Below, one piece after another: positions 17,920 through 26,597 of a DNA stretch of 64,000 nucleotides. The position numbers were made by a program, and so were the translations under genes. The notes beneath the pieces were generated by a model that worked only from the letters and a program-made list of their open reading frames with translations, ran no database searches and was not told the origin of the DNA. Numbering within the stretch: the first letter of the stretch is position 1; the number at the start of each line of letters is the position of its first letter. The stretch lies in the NCBI RefSeq assembly GCF_044769865.1, contig NZ_JBIZWA010000001.1:434001-498000 (forward strand), in the 5' to 3' direction. The DNA comes from Homoserinimonas sp044769865 (GTDB lineage: Bacteria; Actinomycetota; Actinomycetes; Actinomycetales; Microbacteriaceae).

Positions 17920-18444
17920 TCAACCGCGACCGGGGTGCACGGTGCCGCATTGCTCGCACGTGCGCCCCGCGTCATCCCGCGCGTAGAACTCTTCGAACAC
18001 GGGTGGCAGATCCTCGACGATGTCGCGCACCTGCAACTCGACCTCGTGCACGAGATTCGAGCAGTTGAGGCAGTACCACTGGAACTTCTCACGCGTGCCC
18101 TCCTCGCGGATCTTCTCGATCACGAGGCCGATCGAGCCAACCTCCGGGCGCTGCGGCGAGTGAGGGATGTTGCCGGGAAGCAGCCACATCTCGCCCTCAC
18201 GGATGTCGACGCGCTTGGGCCCGTCCTCCGTCATCAGGTTCACGTGCATGTTGCCGCGCACCTGGTAGAAGTACTCCTCGTAGGGGTCGACATGGAAGTC
18301 GGTGCGCTGGTTGGGCCCACCCACGACCTGCACGATGAAGTCCTTCGAAGGCCACATCGCCTTGTTGTTCACGGGAGGTTTGAGCGAGCTCTCGTTGTCA
18401 GCGATCCACTGTTCGAAGTTGTACTTCTCTGGAATGTTCGTCAT
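17920..18444 (-). CDS. nbaC: 3-Hydroxyanthranilate 3,4-dioxygenase
   Basis: A 174-residue cupin that opens the ring of 3-hydroxyanthranilate with O2 to give ACMS. The Fe(II) ligands are His51, Glu57 and His95 (FHVDPYEEYF and PGNIPHSPQRP). The C-terminus carries the rubredoxin-like site of bacterial enzymes: Cys125-Cys128 (YCLNC) and Cys163-Cys166 (CEQC). The ATG follows AGAAGGGA at normal spacing. It lies 14 bases before the ACMSD gene, the enzyme that uses its unstable product, and 14 bases after the deaminase gene. Together these place the operon in the meta-cleavage branch of tryptophan, 2-nitrobenzoate or related aromatic amine catabolism. Confidence 0.96.
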   Translation of the reverse strand: MTNIPEKYNFEQWIADNESSLKPPVNNKAMWPSKDFIVQVVGGPNQRTDFHVDPYEEYFYQVRGNMHVNLMTEDGPKRVDIREGEMWLLPGNIPHSPQRPEVGSIGLVIEKIREEGTREKFQWYCLNCSNLVHEVELQVRDIVEDLPPVFEEFYARDDAGRTCEQCGTVHPGRG

Positions 18445-18458
18445 TGGACAGTTCCCTT

Positions 18459-18872
18459 CTAGAGCGCCCGGTGGGCGACTGCCTGGATTTCGATGAGGAG
18501 GTGCGGGTGCGGGAGCTGGTGCACCGCGACGGTCGTGCGGGTGGGGCCGTTCTCGTCGAAGAACTCGCCATAGACCTCGTTGTACCCGCCGAAGTCGTTC
18601 ATGTTGACGAGATAGGCGGTGACCTGCACGAGGTCGTCGAGCGAGGCGCCCATACTCGCGAGGATCTCGCCCATGTTCTCGATCACTGCGCGGGTCTGGG
18701 CACGGATGTCGAGGTCTGTCGTGCCCATCTCGTCGACCGAGACGCCGGCGAAGCTGTTGTCGGGGCGCCGACTGCTTGTGCCAGAGACATAGATGAAGTC
18801 ACCGGCCCGCTTGGCGTGGGGAAAGCGTCCCCTGGGGGTTGCGAGGTGATTGACGACCTTGGCGTCAGCCAT
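18459..18872 (-). CDS. RidA-family 2-aminomuconate deaminase
   Basis: A 137-residue RidA/YjgF-fold protein. In this pathway the RidA-like member hydrolyses 2-aminomuconate to 4-oxalocrotonate and ammonia. The segments FIYVSGTSSRRPDNSF, ENMGEILASMGASLDDLVQVTAYLVNM and HPHLLIEIQAVA match the family core. The ATG at 18870-18872 is preceded by GGAG at six bases; two further in-frame ATGs upstream would lengthen it by four or six residues. It overlaps the decarboxylase gene by eight bases. The function is inferred from the enzymes on both sides as much as from sequence. Confidence 0.88.
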   Translation of the reverse strand: MADAKVVNHLATPRGRFPHAKRAGDFIYVSGTSSRRPDNSFAGVSVDEMGTTDLDIRAQTRAVIENMGEILASMGASLDDLVQVTAYLVNMNDFGGYNEVYGEFFDENGPTRTTVAVHQLPHPHLLIEIQAVAHRAL

Positions 18873-19677
18873 GTGCGGCTCCATTCTCATTCAGTTCTGC
18901 CTGGCGCTCGCGGTCAACGTGGATCTCAACCTGCCCGAGCCCGGCGATGACGGCGGAGACATCAGATGCTTCGCCCACCGCTACGGCGGCGGTCGCCGCC
19001 CCCGCCAGGATGATGGAGCCCGCGTCGAGCGCTCGTCCCACTTCAGGAAGCATCCGTGCGAGGCGCTCAACCGCGTGCAGCGGGTGGCCGAGGATGGCGG
19101 AGGTCGTGCCGGTGTCGGCGACGGCACCGTCAGCGAACAGCGTCACGGCGAGACCCTCGAGGTCGCGGCGGAACGGCTGCCACGTGCCGACCGCATAGTA
19201 GGCAGCGGAGGTGTTGTCGGCCACCACGTCAGTGAGGCTGAATCGGAAGTCGCGATAACGGGAGTCGATGACCTCGAGCGCAGGCGCAACCGCGTCGATC
19301 GCGTCGACGAGTTCGGCGGCGCTCCCATCCGGCTCGACGCGACGACCCAGCCGGAATGCGACCTCCGGCTCGACTCGCGGATGCACGAGACCGTCGAGCA
19401 CCATCGACCCACGGTCAGCCAGCAGCATCCGGTCGGTGAGGAAGCCCACGATGATCTCGTCGACGCCCATCTGTTGCATCTTGGCGATGCTCGTGAAGCC
19501 GAGTTTGACGCCCGTGAGAGTCTCGCCGCGCGTCTCGCGCATCGCGAGCAGGCGCCGCTGTACGGCATAGGCGTCGCGGAGTTCGAGTGCTTCGCCGAAC
19601 TGCTCGATGGCGGTGCCGGTCACCTGCGCTCCATCGATGAGGTCGGCGACGCGTTGCAGGTCGAGTACTTCGGTCAT
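18865..19677 (-). CDS. nbaG: 4-Oxalocrotonate (2-oxo-3-hexenedioate) decarboxylase
   Basis: A 270-residue member of the hydratase/decarboxylase family that removes CO2 from 4-oxalocrotonate to give 2-oxopent-4-enoate. Segments GVKLGFTSIAKMQQMGV, GFLTDRML, EPEVAFRLG and VIDSRYRDFRFSLTDVVADN resemble XylI-type decarboxylases more than the related vinylpyruvate hydratases, and supply Mg2+-binding Glu residues. The start overlaps the dehydrogenase stop by four bases (ATGA). The hydratase, aldolase and acetaldehyde dehydrogenase that would normally follow are not in this window. Confidence 0.87.
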   Translation of the reverse strand: MTEVLDLQRVADLIDGAQVTGTAIEQFGEALELRDAYAVQRRLLAMRETRGETLTGVKLGFTSIAKMQQMGVDEIIVGFLTDRMLLADRGSMVLDGLVHPRVEPEVAFRLGRRVEPDGSAAELVDAIDAVAPALEVIDSRYRDFRFSLTDVVADNTSAAYYAVGTWQPFRRDLEGLAVTLFADGAVADTGTTSAILGHPLHAVERLARMLPEVGRALDAGSIILAGAATAAVAVGEASDVSAVIAGLGQVEIHVDRERQAELNENGAAHG

Positions 19678-21203
19678 GATGCGGCCGCCGTCTCTGGCAT
19701 CACGGGCGACTGCGGCTGCGCGTCACTGAGGGTGACGCAGACGTTGGTCGGCTCGGAGTAGAAGTTGAGCGAGTGCTCGCCGCCCTCCCGCCCGATACCC
19801 GAGAGCCCGGTGCCCCCGAAGGGTGAACGCAGGTCGCGCAGGAACCAGTTGTTGACCCACGAGATGCCCACCCGCATACTGCCCGCAACCCGGTGTCCTC
19901 GCTCGAGGTCATTCGTCCAGACAGACGCCGCGAGGCCATACTTGGTGTCGTTGGCGAGTCGGATGCCCTCCTCCTCTGTGTCGAAGGGGATGAGTCCCGC
20001 AATGGGCCCGAAGACCTCCTCGCGCATGACGCGCGCGTCTTGGTCGAGCCCCGTCCACAGGGTGGGTTCGATCCAGGCACCGCCAGCGAGATCGCTCCCG
20101 AGGTCGGGGATGCCACCGCCAGCGATGACCTCTCCACCCTCCTGGCGCGCCAACTCGAGATACGAGAGCACCTTCTCGCGGTGCCCGGTCGAGATGAGCG
20201 GCCCCGTGGTCGTGCCTTCAGCGTCGGGGCGTCCGAGGCGCAATGATCTCGCGCTCTCGGCGAGACGTGCCGTGACCTCGTCGAAGATTCCGCGCTGCAC
20301 ATACACGCGCTCGGTGCAGAGGCAGACCTGCCCCGTGTTGGTGAAGATCGAACGGGTGAGGCCCGCGACGGCGCGATCGATGTCGACATCGTCGAAGACG
20401 AGGGCTGCGTTCTTGCCGCCGAGCTCGAAGGAGACGGGCCGCACGAAGGGTGCCGATGCACGCATGATGGCGGAGCCCGTCGATGTCTCGCCCGTGAAGG
20501 TGATGGCGTCGAAGTCCGGATGCGTCGTGATGAACTCACCCGCGGAGTCCTGGCCGAAGCCGTGCACGACGTTGAAGACACCGTCGGGCACTCCCGCCTC
20601 GACCATGATCTCGGCGAGCACCGTCGCCGACGACGGCGTCTCTTCAGAGGGCTTGACGACGACCGCGTTGCCGCATGCGATGGCGGGCGCGACCTTCCAG
20701 GTGAGGAGGAGGAGCGGGAGGTTCCAGGGCACGATGACGCCGACGACACCGAGCGGCTTGCGCAGCGCATAGTTGAGGGCGCGGCGACCGTCGGCCGCCT
20801 CCGTGAGGTAGGAGTCGACGCCCGCCGAGGCGATCATGTCGGCGAAGGCGCGGAAGTTGGCGGATGCCCGGGCTATGTCAACCTCGCGCGCCAGGTGCAG
20901 CGGCTTGCCCGTGTCGGCAACCTCGGCAGCGAGCAGGTCGTCGAAGCGCGCGTCGATTCGGTCGGCGATGCGGCGCAGGAGCGCGGCCCGCTCGGGGACC
21001 GTCGATCGGCCCCAGGCACCGTTCAGTGCCGCGCGGCCTGCCTGCACCGCGGCATCCACCGCTGCGCGGTCTGCCTCGGCAACCATGGCGACGAGGCTCC
21101 CGTCTACGGGGCTGCGCTTCTCGAAGTGCGAGTCGGTCTCGATGAACCGACCTCCGACGAAGTTTCGCAGCGTCGTCGCTGTCAGCTGGGCTGTCGCTGT
21201 CAT
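19674..21203 (-). CDS. 2-Aminomuconate-6-semialdehyde dehydrogenase (ALDH superfamily)
   Basis: A 509-residue NAD(P)+-dependent aldehyde dehydrogenase. Catalytic Cys294 lies in NTGQVCLC, the general base Glu260 in SFELGGKNAA, and the oxyanion Asn161 in PWNLPLL. Its first position in an operon with the dioxygenase, ACMSD, deaminase and decarboxylase indicates that it oxidises 2-aminomuconate semialdehyde to 2-aminomuconate. 2-Hydroxymuconate semialdehyde dehydrogenases are close relatives, so sequence alone would not separate them. GGCGGAG lies eight bases before the ATG. The gene diverges from the LysR regulator at 21360. Confidence 0.9.
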   Translation of the reverse strand: MTATAQLTATTLRNFVGGRFIETDSHFEKRSPVDGSLVAMVAEADRAAVDAAVQAGRAALNGAWGRSTVPERAALLRRIADRIDARFDDLLAAEVADTGKPLHLAREVDIARASANFRAFADMIASAGVDSYLTEAADGRRALNYALRKPLGVVGVIVPWNLPLLLLTWKVAPAIACGNAVVVKPSEETPSSATVLAEIMVEAGVPDGVFNVVHGFGQDSAGEFITTHPDFDAITFTGETSTGSAIMRASAPFVRPVSFELGGKNAALVFDDVDIDRAVAGLTRSIFTNTGQVCLCTERVYVQRGIFDEVTARLAESARSLRLGRPDAEGTTTGPLISTGHREKVLSYLELARQEGGEVIAGGGIPDLGSDLAGGAWIEPTLWTGLDQDARVMREEVFGPIAGLIPFDTEEEGIRLANDTKYGLAASVWTNDLERGHRVAGSMRVGISWVNNWFLRDLRSPFGGTGLSGIGREGGEHSLNFYSEPTNVCVTLSDAQPQSPVMPETAAAS

Positions 21204-21359
21204 GTCGTGTGCTCCGCCATCCTGGTGCCCCGAGTTATTTGGGGGCGGTCCGTCGTCGCCGCGTCGGTGCGGCAGTCATCCCACCTTCGGCGATCGCGAC
21301 ATGCTTGTCGAATGCCTAATCCTCGTCTTGGCATGCTCGTATGGACATATCATTGCGGG
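21204..21359. promoter_or_regulatory. Divergent control region between the ALDH operon and lysR
   Basis: These 156 bases separate the two divergent transcripts. TATCAT at 21348-21353 lies six bases before the lysR ATG, a good leaderless -10 position. Short inverted repeats that a LysR protein could use are present: GACA-TGCT-TGTC at 21298-21309, and ATGCC at 21313-21317 facing GGCAT about 13 bases further on. The exact operator cannot be fixed from one sequence. Confidence 0.5.
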
Positions 21360-22310
21360 ATGGACACGAGAGCCCTTCTCACCGGCCAGCTCAAGCTGAG
21401 GCACTTCGCCCTAGCCCTCACGATTGCCGAGAGCGGCAGCATCGTGCGCGCAGCCGAGCACCTCTACGTGACGCAGCCCGTCGTCAGCCGCGGGCTCCGC
21501 GAACTCGAGGAGATCCTTGGGGTGCCTCTCTTCGAACGCGGACCCAAGGGAGTCACACCAACCGTGTTCGCCGAGGTGTTCCTCGACCACGCCCGTGCGA
21601 TCGTCGGCCACGTCAAGCAGGCCACCGATCACATCGCGGAACTCGCGGATGCGACACGAGGCAGCGTCGCGATCGGCACCTACGTGACGGGCGGCAACCT
21701 GCTCGTGCCGCGTGCCATCGCGTGGCTCAAACGGGAACGTCCGCACCTCGCCGTGGTCGTGCGCGAGGCGACGCCGGCCCGCCTCCGCGATGCCCTCACG
21801 ACGGGCGACATCGACCTCATCGTCGGCCGCTCGACACCGCCCTATGACGACACGCTCTTCAAGGAGATCGCCCTCTATCACGAGCCATTCCGCGTGGTCG
21901 CGCGAGCGGGACATCCGGCGTTCGAACTCGCCAACCCGACGCTCACCGACCTGCGGGTCTACCCGTGGGTGCTGCCCGTTGGCGAGACCGCCCTTCGCGG
22001 CGAGATAGCCGCGGCGTTCGCACGGGAACAGATTGCGCTACCCGAACAGCAGGTCGAATGCTCGACCCCCATGACACTTCGCACGATGGTCGCCGAGACG
22101 GACTTCCTGGCGACGGTGCCCCACACGATGGCCAGCGAAGACCCGCTCCTGCACGAGATCGGCCTCGACCTGCATGGCGTCGGCCAGACCGTCAGCGTGA
22201 TGATGCGCCAGAACACGAGCGCGAGCCCCAGTGTCGCCCTCGCCCTCCGCGCCCTCGAGCACGCGGCAGCCGGCATCCGTCGCGAACTCGGTCGACCGGC
22301 ATCGGCATGA
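21360..22310 (+). CDS. LysR-family transcriptional regulator of the aromatic-amine island
   Basis: A 316-residue LysR regulator. The helix-turn-helix is at about residues 15-45 (LRHFALALTIAESGSIVRAAEHLYVTQPVVSR), followed by the linker helix and a substrate-binding domain from about residue 95 (GSVAIGTYVTGGNLLVPRAI). LysR proteins typically activate divergent catabolic operons when bound to a pathway intermediate, and this gene sits between two catabolic operons, so it probably controls both. The ATG at 21360 has TATCAT six bases upstream and no ribosome binding site. The inducer is unknown. Confidence 0.92.
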   Translation: MDTRALLTGQLKLRHFALALTIAESGSIVRAAEHLYVTQPVVSRGLRELEEILGVPLFERGPKGVTPTVFAEVFLDHARAIVGHVKQATDHIAELADATRGSVAIGTYVTGGNLLVPRAIAWLKRERPHLAVVVREATPARLRDALTTGDIDLIVGRSTPPYDDTLFKEIALYHEPFRVVARAGHPAFELANPTLTDLRVYPWVLPVGETALRGEIAAAFAREQIALPEQQVECSTPMTLRTMVAETDFLATVPHTMASEDPLLHEIGLDLHGVGQTVSVMMRQNTSASPSVALALRALEHAAAGIRRELGRPASA

Positions 22311-22472
22311 GCGCGGTATGCCCGAATGGCTAACATGGAGCCGGAAAAGGCATTGGCGTGAACATGCCCCGCTCGAAAGACTACGAGGACACGCCGCGCA
22401 GCAGGCAGCGGCAGGATCCGAAGGTCCCGGCCGCGCCGGACCGCACAACCACGACAATGGAGTCCCGACAGC

Positions 22473-24110
22473 ATGAAGGTTTTCGAGAGAGTTGCTGAGA
22501 CGCTCGCCGAGCTCGGTGTCAACACCGTATTCGGCGTCATCGGGAGCGGGAACTACGAAGTCACCCGGGCCATGATTGAGCGTGGCGCCAAGTACGTCGC
22601 TGCCCGCCACGAGGGCGGGGCTGCCTCCATGGCGGATGCCTTCGCCCGCGTCGGCGACTCGGTTCCGGCGATCTCACTCCACCAGGGCTGCGGCCTGACG
22701 AACGCCATCACGGGGATGACCGAGGCGGCGAAGTCCGGCTCCCCCATGATCGTGTTGACCGCCGAAGTGGCCGCGTCTGCCATCCACTCCAACTTCAAGA
22801 TCGCACAGGACCGGCTCGTGGAATCGATCGGTGCCGTCAGCATGCGCATCACGGCCGAGAGCGCGGCCCGAGACATCGAGCTCGCGTACCGCACCGCCGT
22901 GACGCGACGCGTGCCAGTCGTCGTCAACCTTCCGCTCGACGTGCAGCTCGCCGAATCGACGGAACAGCACACGCCCTCCCTGCCCGAGCTCCCGCTCGCT
23001 CCCGCACCGTCGTCACGGGCTATCGCCGCCCTCGTCGAGTTGATCGAGGCATCCGAGCGGCCTGTCATCGTCGCCGGCCGGGGGGCCCGCAGCGCGGGTG
23101 CCGAGTTGCGCGACCTCGGAGAGACTGCGGGCGCCCTGCTGGCAACCTCAGCCGTGGCCCGCGGTCTCTTCAACGGAGACCCCTACTCCCTCGACATCTC
23201 GGGCGGCTTCAGTACGCCGCTGGCCGTGCAATCGATTCAGGATGCCGACCTCATCGTCTCCTTCGGATCCGCCCTCAACATGTGGACGATGCGTCACGGC
23301 ACGCTCATCGGCGACGCCACCAAGGTCGTGCAGATCGATGATGACGCACTGGCGCCCGGGCGCCACCGCCCGGCAGACCTGGGAATCGTTGGGGATGCCG
23401 CCGAGACTGCTCGCGCTGCCGCGCAGCTGCTGCGCGAGCACAATTCAGGAGCCACCCGCTACCGCACCGAGGAGCTCCGGCAGGCAATCGCGGCGGAAGG
23501 GCGCTGGAACCTCGTGCCCTACGACGACCTCGGTGACGACGAGCGAATCGACCCCCGCACCCTGACGATCGCGCTCAACGACATCCTTGACGCCGACCGC
23601 GTTGTCGCGGTCGACTCGGGTAACTTCCTGGGCTACCCGAGCGCGTTCCTTGACATCCCCGACGAGAACGGCCTCGTCTTCAGCCAGGCGTTCCAGTGCG
23701 TCGGCCTCGGTCTCGCTAGCGCCATCGGTGCGGCATACGCGCAGCCCGAGCGCCTCCCGATCTGCGGCACGGGTGACGGCGGCGCGCTCATGGCAGCCGC
23801 CGAACTCGAGACGGTCGTGCGGCTGGGGCTCCCCATGGTCGTGATCGTCTACAACGATGCCGCCTACGGTGCCGAACTCCACCACTTCGGCGAGACGAGC
23901 CACGACCTCGGCTTCATCACGTTCGACGACACCGACTTCGCTGCGATCGCTCGCGGATACGGCTTCACCGCGGCCACGGTGCGCGGCGTCGATGACCTCG
24001 ATGCCGTCAAGGAGTGGGTCGCGGGTCCGCGCGACACCCCGCTCCTTATCGATGCGAAGATCGCCCGCATGGAATCGTGGTGGTTGGCCGAAGCGTTCAA
24101 GGGGCACTGA
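22473..24110 (+). CDS. Thiamine diphosphate-dependent decarboxylase/lyase (acetolactate synthase-like)
   Basis: A 545-residue ThDP enzyme with the three-domain layout of the acetolactate synthase / benzoylformate decarboxylase family. The cofactor-activating Glu47 is in ARHEGGAASMAD, and the ThDP-Mg2+ motif runs from GDG at 434-436 to Asn461 (IVYNDAAYG). GGAG lies ten bases before the ATG. The next gene encodes a cyclase-family hydrolase of the kind that opens isatin. An isatinate-like 2-oxo acid would be a fitting substrate for a ThDP decarboxylase, so decarboxylation of a ring-opened 2-oxo acid is my hypothesis. A 2-hydroxyacyl-CoA lyase or carboligase is possible. Confidence 0.8.
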   Translation: MKVFERVAETLAELGVNTVFGVIGSGNYEVTRAMIERGAKYVAARHEGGAASMADAFARVGDSVPAISLHQGCGLTNAITGMTEAAKSGSPMIVLTAEVAASAIHSNFKIAQDRLVESIGAVSMRITAESAARDIELAYRTAVTRRVPVVVNLPLDVQLAESTEQHTPSLPELPLAPAPSSRAIAALVELIEASERPVIVAGRGARSAGAELRDLGETAGALLATSAVARGLFNGDPYSLDISGGFSTPLAVQSIQDADLIVSFGSALNMWTMRHGTLIGDATKVVQIDDDALAPGRHRPADLGIVGDAAETARAAAQLLREHNSGATRYRTEELRQAIAAEGRWNLVPYDDLGDDERIDPRTLTIALNDILDADRVVAVDSGNFLGYPSAFLDIPDENGLVFSQAFQCVGLGLASAIGAAYAQPERLPICGTGDGGALMAAAELETVVRLGLPMVVIVYNDAAYGAELHHFGETSHDLGFITFDDTDFAAIARGYGFTAATVRGVDDLDAVKEWVAGPRDTPLLIDAKIARMESWWLAEAFKGH

Positions 24111-24166
24111 CGCAGGGCCCTCGCCTGAACATCAACGATGATGCCCGTGACCCGAGGAGCAAAGAC

Positions 24167-24973
24167 ATGAGCACAACACTTCCCGTCCAGAACCAGACCG
24201 CCATCTCGGCCCTCCTCAACGGCCTCGCGGGAGGCGGCGTCGAGGTCCACGACCTCACCGCCCCGCTGAGCCCGACGACGCCGGCGCTGCGACTTCCCGC
24301 TCCGTTCCCCAACCTCATCGACCTTGAGCTTGAGAACATCGCCCAGTTCGACGAGCGTGGGCCCATGTGGGCGCACAACAACATCCACGTCGGCGAGCAC
24401 TACGGCACGCACGTGGATGCCCCTTCCCACTGGATCAGCGGACGCGACGGCCACGACGTCTCGCAGCTTCCCGTTGAGCGACTGATCGGCGAGGGCGTCG
24501 TGCTCGACGTCAGCGAGCAGGTTGCAGCGGACCCTGACTTCCTCCTCGAGAAGGAACACGTGCAGGCGTGGGAGGCCGAGCACGGCGCGCTGCCCAAGGG
24601 CGGATGGCTGCTCTTGCGCACCGGCTGGGACCAGTACGGCCACGATGAGGCGCAGTTCCTCAACACTGACGAGAACGGCACCTCCCACACACCCGGCGTC
24701 TCGGCAGCCTGCGCGAAGTGGCTCGCGGAGGAGACGCCGATCGCAGGTTTCGGTGTCGAGACCGTCGGCATCGATGCCGGCCGCGGCTTCGAGTTCGACC
24801 CGCCGTTCCCCGTGCACTACCACCTGCTCGGCAACGACAAGTACGGCGTCACATCGCTCAAGAACCTCGCGCTGCTGCCCACGCGCGGATCGCTCATCGT
24901 CGTGCTGCCTCTGCCGCTCGTGGGCGGCACGGCGAGCCCCGCGCGCGTCATCGCGCTCGTGACCCGCGCCTGA
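24167..24973 (+). CDS. Cyclase-family metal hydrolase (kynurenine formamidase / isatin hydrolase-like)
   Basis: A 268-residue protein of the cyclase family PF04199, which includes bacterial kynurenine formamidase and isatin hydrolase. The metal-binding signature is complete: His78, Gly80-Thr81-His82, Asp84, Pro86 and His88 (EHYGTHVDAPSH). It is longer than typical KynB (about 210 residues) and nearer to the isatin hydrolase and polyketide cyclase-like members. GAGGAG lies about eight bases before the ATG at 24167. It sits between a ThDP enzyme and an FAD oxidoreductase and opposite a 3-hydroxyanthranilate operon. Amide or lactam ring opening of an aromatic amine precursor is therefore likely; the substrate is inferred. 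Confidence 0.84.
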   Translation: MSTTLPVQNQTAISALLNGLAGGGVEVHDLTAPLSPTTPALRLPAPFPNLIDLELENIAQFDERGPMWAHNNIHVGEHYGTHVDAPSHWISGRDGHDVSQLPVERLIGEGVVLDVSEQVAADPDFLLEKEHVQAWEAEHGALPKGGWLLLRTGWDQYGHDEAQFLNTDENGTSHTPGVSAACAKWLAEETPIAGFGVETVGIDAGRGFEFDPPFPVHYHLLGNDKYGVTSLKNLALLPTRGSLIVVLPLPLVGGTASPARVIALVTRA

Positions 24974-24994
24974 CCAGGCGCGAGCGAGCCCCGC

Positions 24995-26587
24995 ATGACC
25001 ACCGAGTACGTCGTCGTCGGCGGCGGCATCAACAGCCTGGTTGCCGCCGCCGAGCTGGCGCTCGCGGGGCACTCCGTCACGATCGTTGAGGCGTCGGGGC
25101 GCCTGGGCGGTTTCATTGACTCGGGCGAACTGACGCTTCCCGGCTTCGTGCACGACACCTTCTCGTCGTGGCATCCGAACTTCGTGTCGAGCGGCGCGTA
25201 CGCGGTGCTCGGTGACGAACTGCATGCGCGCGGGCTCGTCTACGAGAACACGACGGATGCCGTGACGGCGAGCGTCGAGGGCGAGCGAGTGACCATCGCG
25301 CAGCGTGACCCCGAGGCAACGGCCGAGGGGCTCGAACACGGTGCCGACCGCGACGCATACCGGGAAATGCTGGCGTGGACAGAACGATACGGGCGCCTCA
25401 TCTTCGGGGCGCTCTCGAGCGAACTCACGCCCTTCACCCTCGGTCGTCTTGGAGCAGGTGCACTCCGCGGAGGACGCCGGAACACCGCGGCACTCGCGCG
25501 ACAGGCGCTCATGAGCGGCCGCGCCTACACACGTTCGCGGTTCAGGGGCGGCGACGTCGATCAGCTCTGGACCCCGTGGCTGCTGCACGCCGGCCTCGGC
25601 CCTGATCATGCCACGGGCGGGGCAATGCTGCCCGTCATGGCGGCGGGGCTCCACGGCGCTGGCCTCCCCGTCGTACGCGGCGGCGCCCGCCGTTTCGTCG
25701 CCGCGTTCGAGTCCTTGCTCCGCGACTGCGGCGCAGAGGTCCATCTCTCGGCGCCCGTCGACCGAGTCGTACTCGAGCGCGGGCGGGCCGTTGGCGTCGC
25801 ATCCGGAGATCGGATGTTCCGCGCGTCACGGGCGGTGATCGCAGGCACGACGCCGCGCGACCTCTACGGGTCACTGCTGCCCAAGCCGGCGGTTCCCGCA
25901 ACGGTGCGTGAGGAAGCCGCAACCTTCCGCTTCGGCAGGGCCGCCATGCAGGTCCACGTCGCGCTCGACCGCCCGCTGCGATGGAACGATGAGCGACTGC
26001 GCGCGGTCCCGCTCGTGCATATCAGCGATGGCTCGGGGAGCACGGGGGTGGCGTGTGCGCAGGCTGAGGCCGGCTTGCTCCCCTCCACCCCGACGGTCGT
26101 CGTGGGGCAGCAGTCCCTCCTCGACGAGAGTCGCGCACCCGAGGGCAAGGCGACACTGTGGTTGCAGTTGCAGGAGCTTCCGTACGCGCCCGCGGGGGAT
26201 GCATCCGCCGTGCTGGACACGACACAGGGGTGGACTCGGGAACTCACGGAAGGCTACGTCGATCGAGTGCTCGACCGCATCGAGCAGCACGCACCGGGCG
26301 CGCGTGCTTCAGTACTTGAGGTGACCGCGCTTTCGCCCGTCGACCTGGCATCCGCGAACCGCAACGCGAGTTTTGGGGACCCCTACGCCGGTTCGACCGA
26401 GATCGATCAGAACCTGCTGTGGCGTCCGCTCCCAAGCGCTCCGCGCCACCGCACTCACATACCGGGACTCTGGCACATCGGGGCATCGACGCATCCCGGG
26501 CCGGGGCTCGGGGCGGGCTCCGGGCACCTCGCGGCGCAGCAGCTGCTGCGCCAGGCGCGCGGGCGGGGCCGGACGGTGCGCCGCTAG
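24995..26587 (+). CDS. FAD-dependent oxidoreductase (phytoene desaturase-like)
   Basis: A 530-residue flavoprotein of the phytoene dehydrogenase/amine oxidase superfamily. The dinucleotide-binding fold opens at residue 5 (VVVGGGINSLVAAAELA), with the acidic ribose-binding Glu in IVEASGRLGG. A C-terminal FAD segment is seen in PGLWHIGASTHPGPGLGAGSG. It starts 21 bases after the cyclase gene and closes the rightward operon. Members of this family desaturate or hydroxylate many substrates. Here a role in oxidising or detoxifying an aromatic amine is only suggested by position. A second, more distant family member lies at 38794-40236. Confidence 0.83.
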   Translation: MTTEYVVVGGGINSLVAAAELALAGHSVTIVEASGRLGGFIDSGELTLPGFVHDTFSSWHPNFVSSGAYAVLGDELHARGLVYENTTDAVTASVEGERVTIAQRDPEATAEGLEHGADRDAYREMLAWTERYGRLIFGALSSELTPFTLGRLGAGALRGGRRNTAALARQALMSGRAYTRSRFRGGDVDQLWTPWLLHAGLGPDHATGGAMLPVMAAGLHGAGLPVVRGGARRFVAAFESLLRDCGAEVHLSAPVDRVVLERGRAVGVASGDRMFRASRAVIAGTTPRDLYGSLLPKPAVPATVREEAATFRFGRAAMQVHVALDRPLRWNDERLRAVPLVHISDGSGSTGVACAQAEAGLLPSTPTVVVGQQSLLDESRAPEGKATLWLQLQELPYAPAGDASAVLDTTQGWTRELTEGYVDRVLDRIEQHAPGARASVLEVTALSPVDLASANRNASFGDPYAGSTEIDQNLLWRPLPSAPRHRTHIPGLWHIGASTHPGPGLGAGSGHLAAQQLLRQARGRGRTVRR

Positions 26588-26597
26588 CCCGCCCACC

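Noticed and set aside
20520..22310. LysR regulator extended upstream to 596 codons
   Set aside because: The extension runs antisense through the aldehyde dehydrogenase gene and the divergent promoter. ATG 21360 gives a normal 316-residue LysR.
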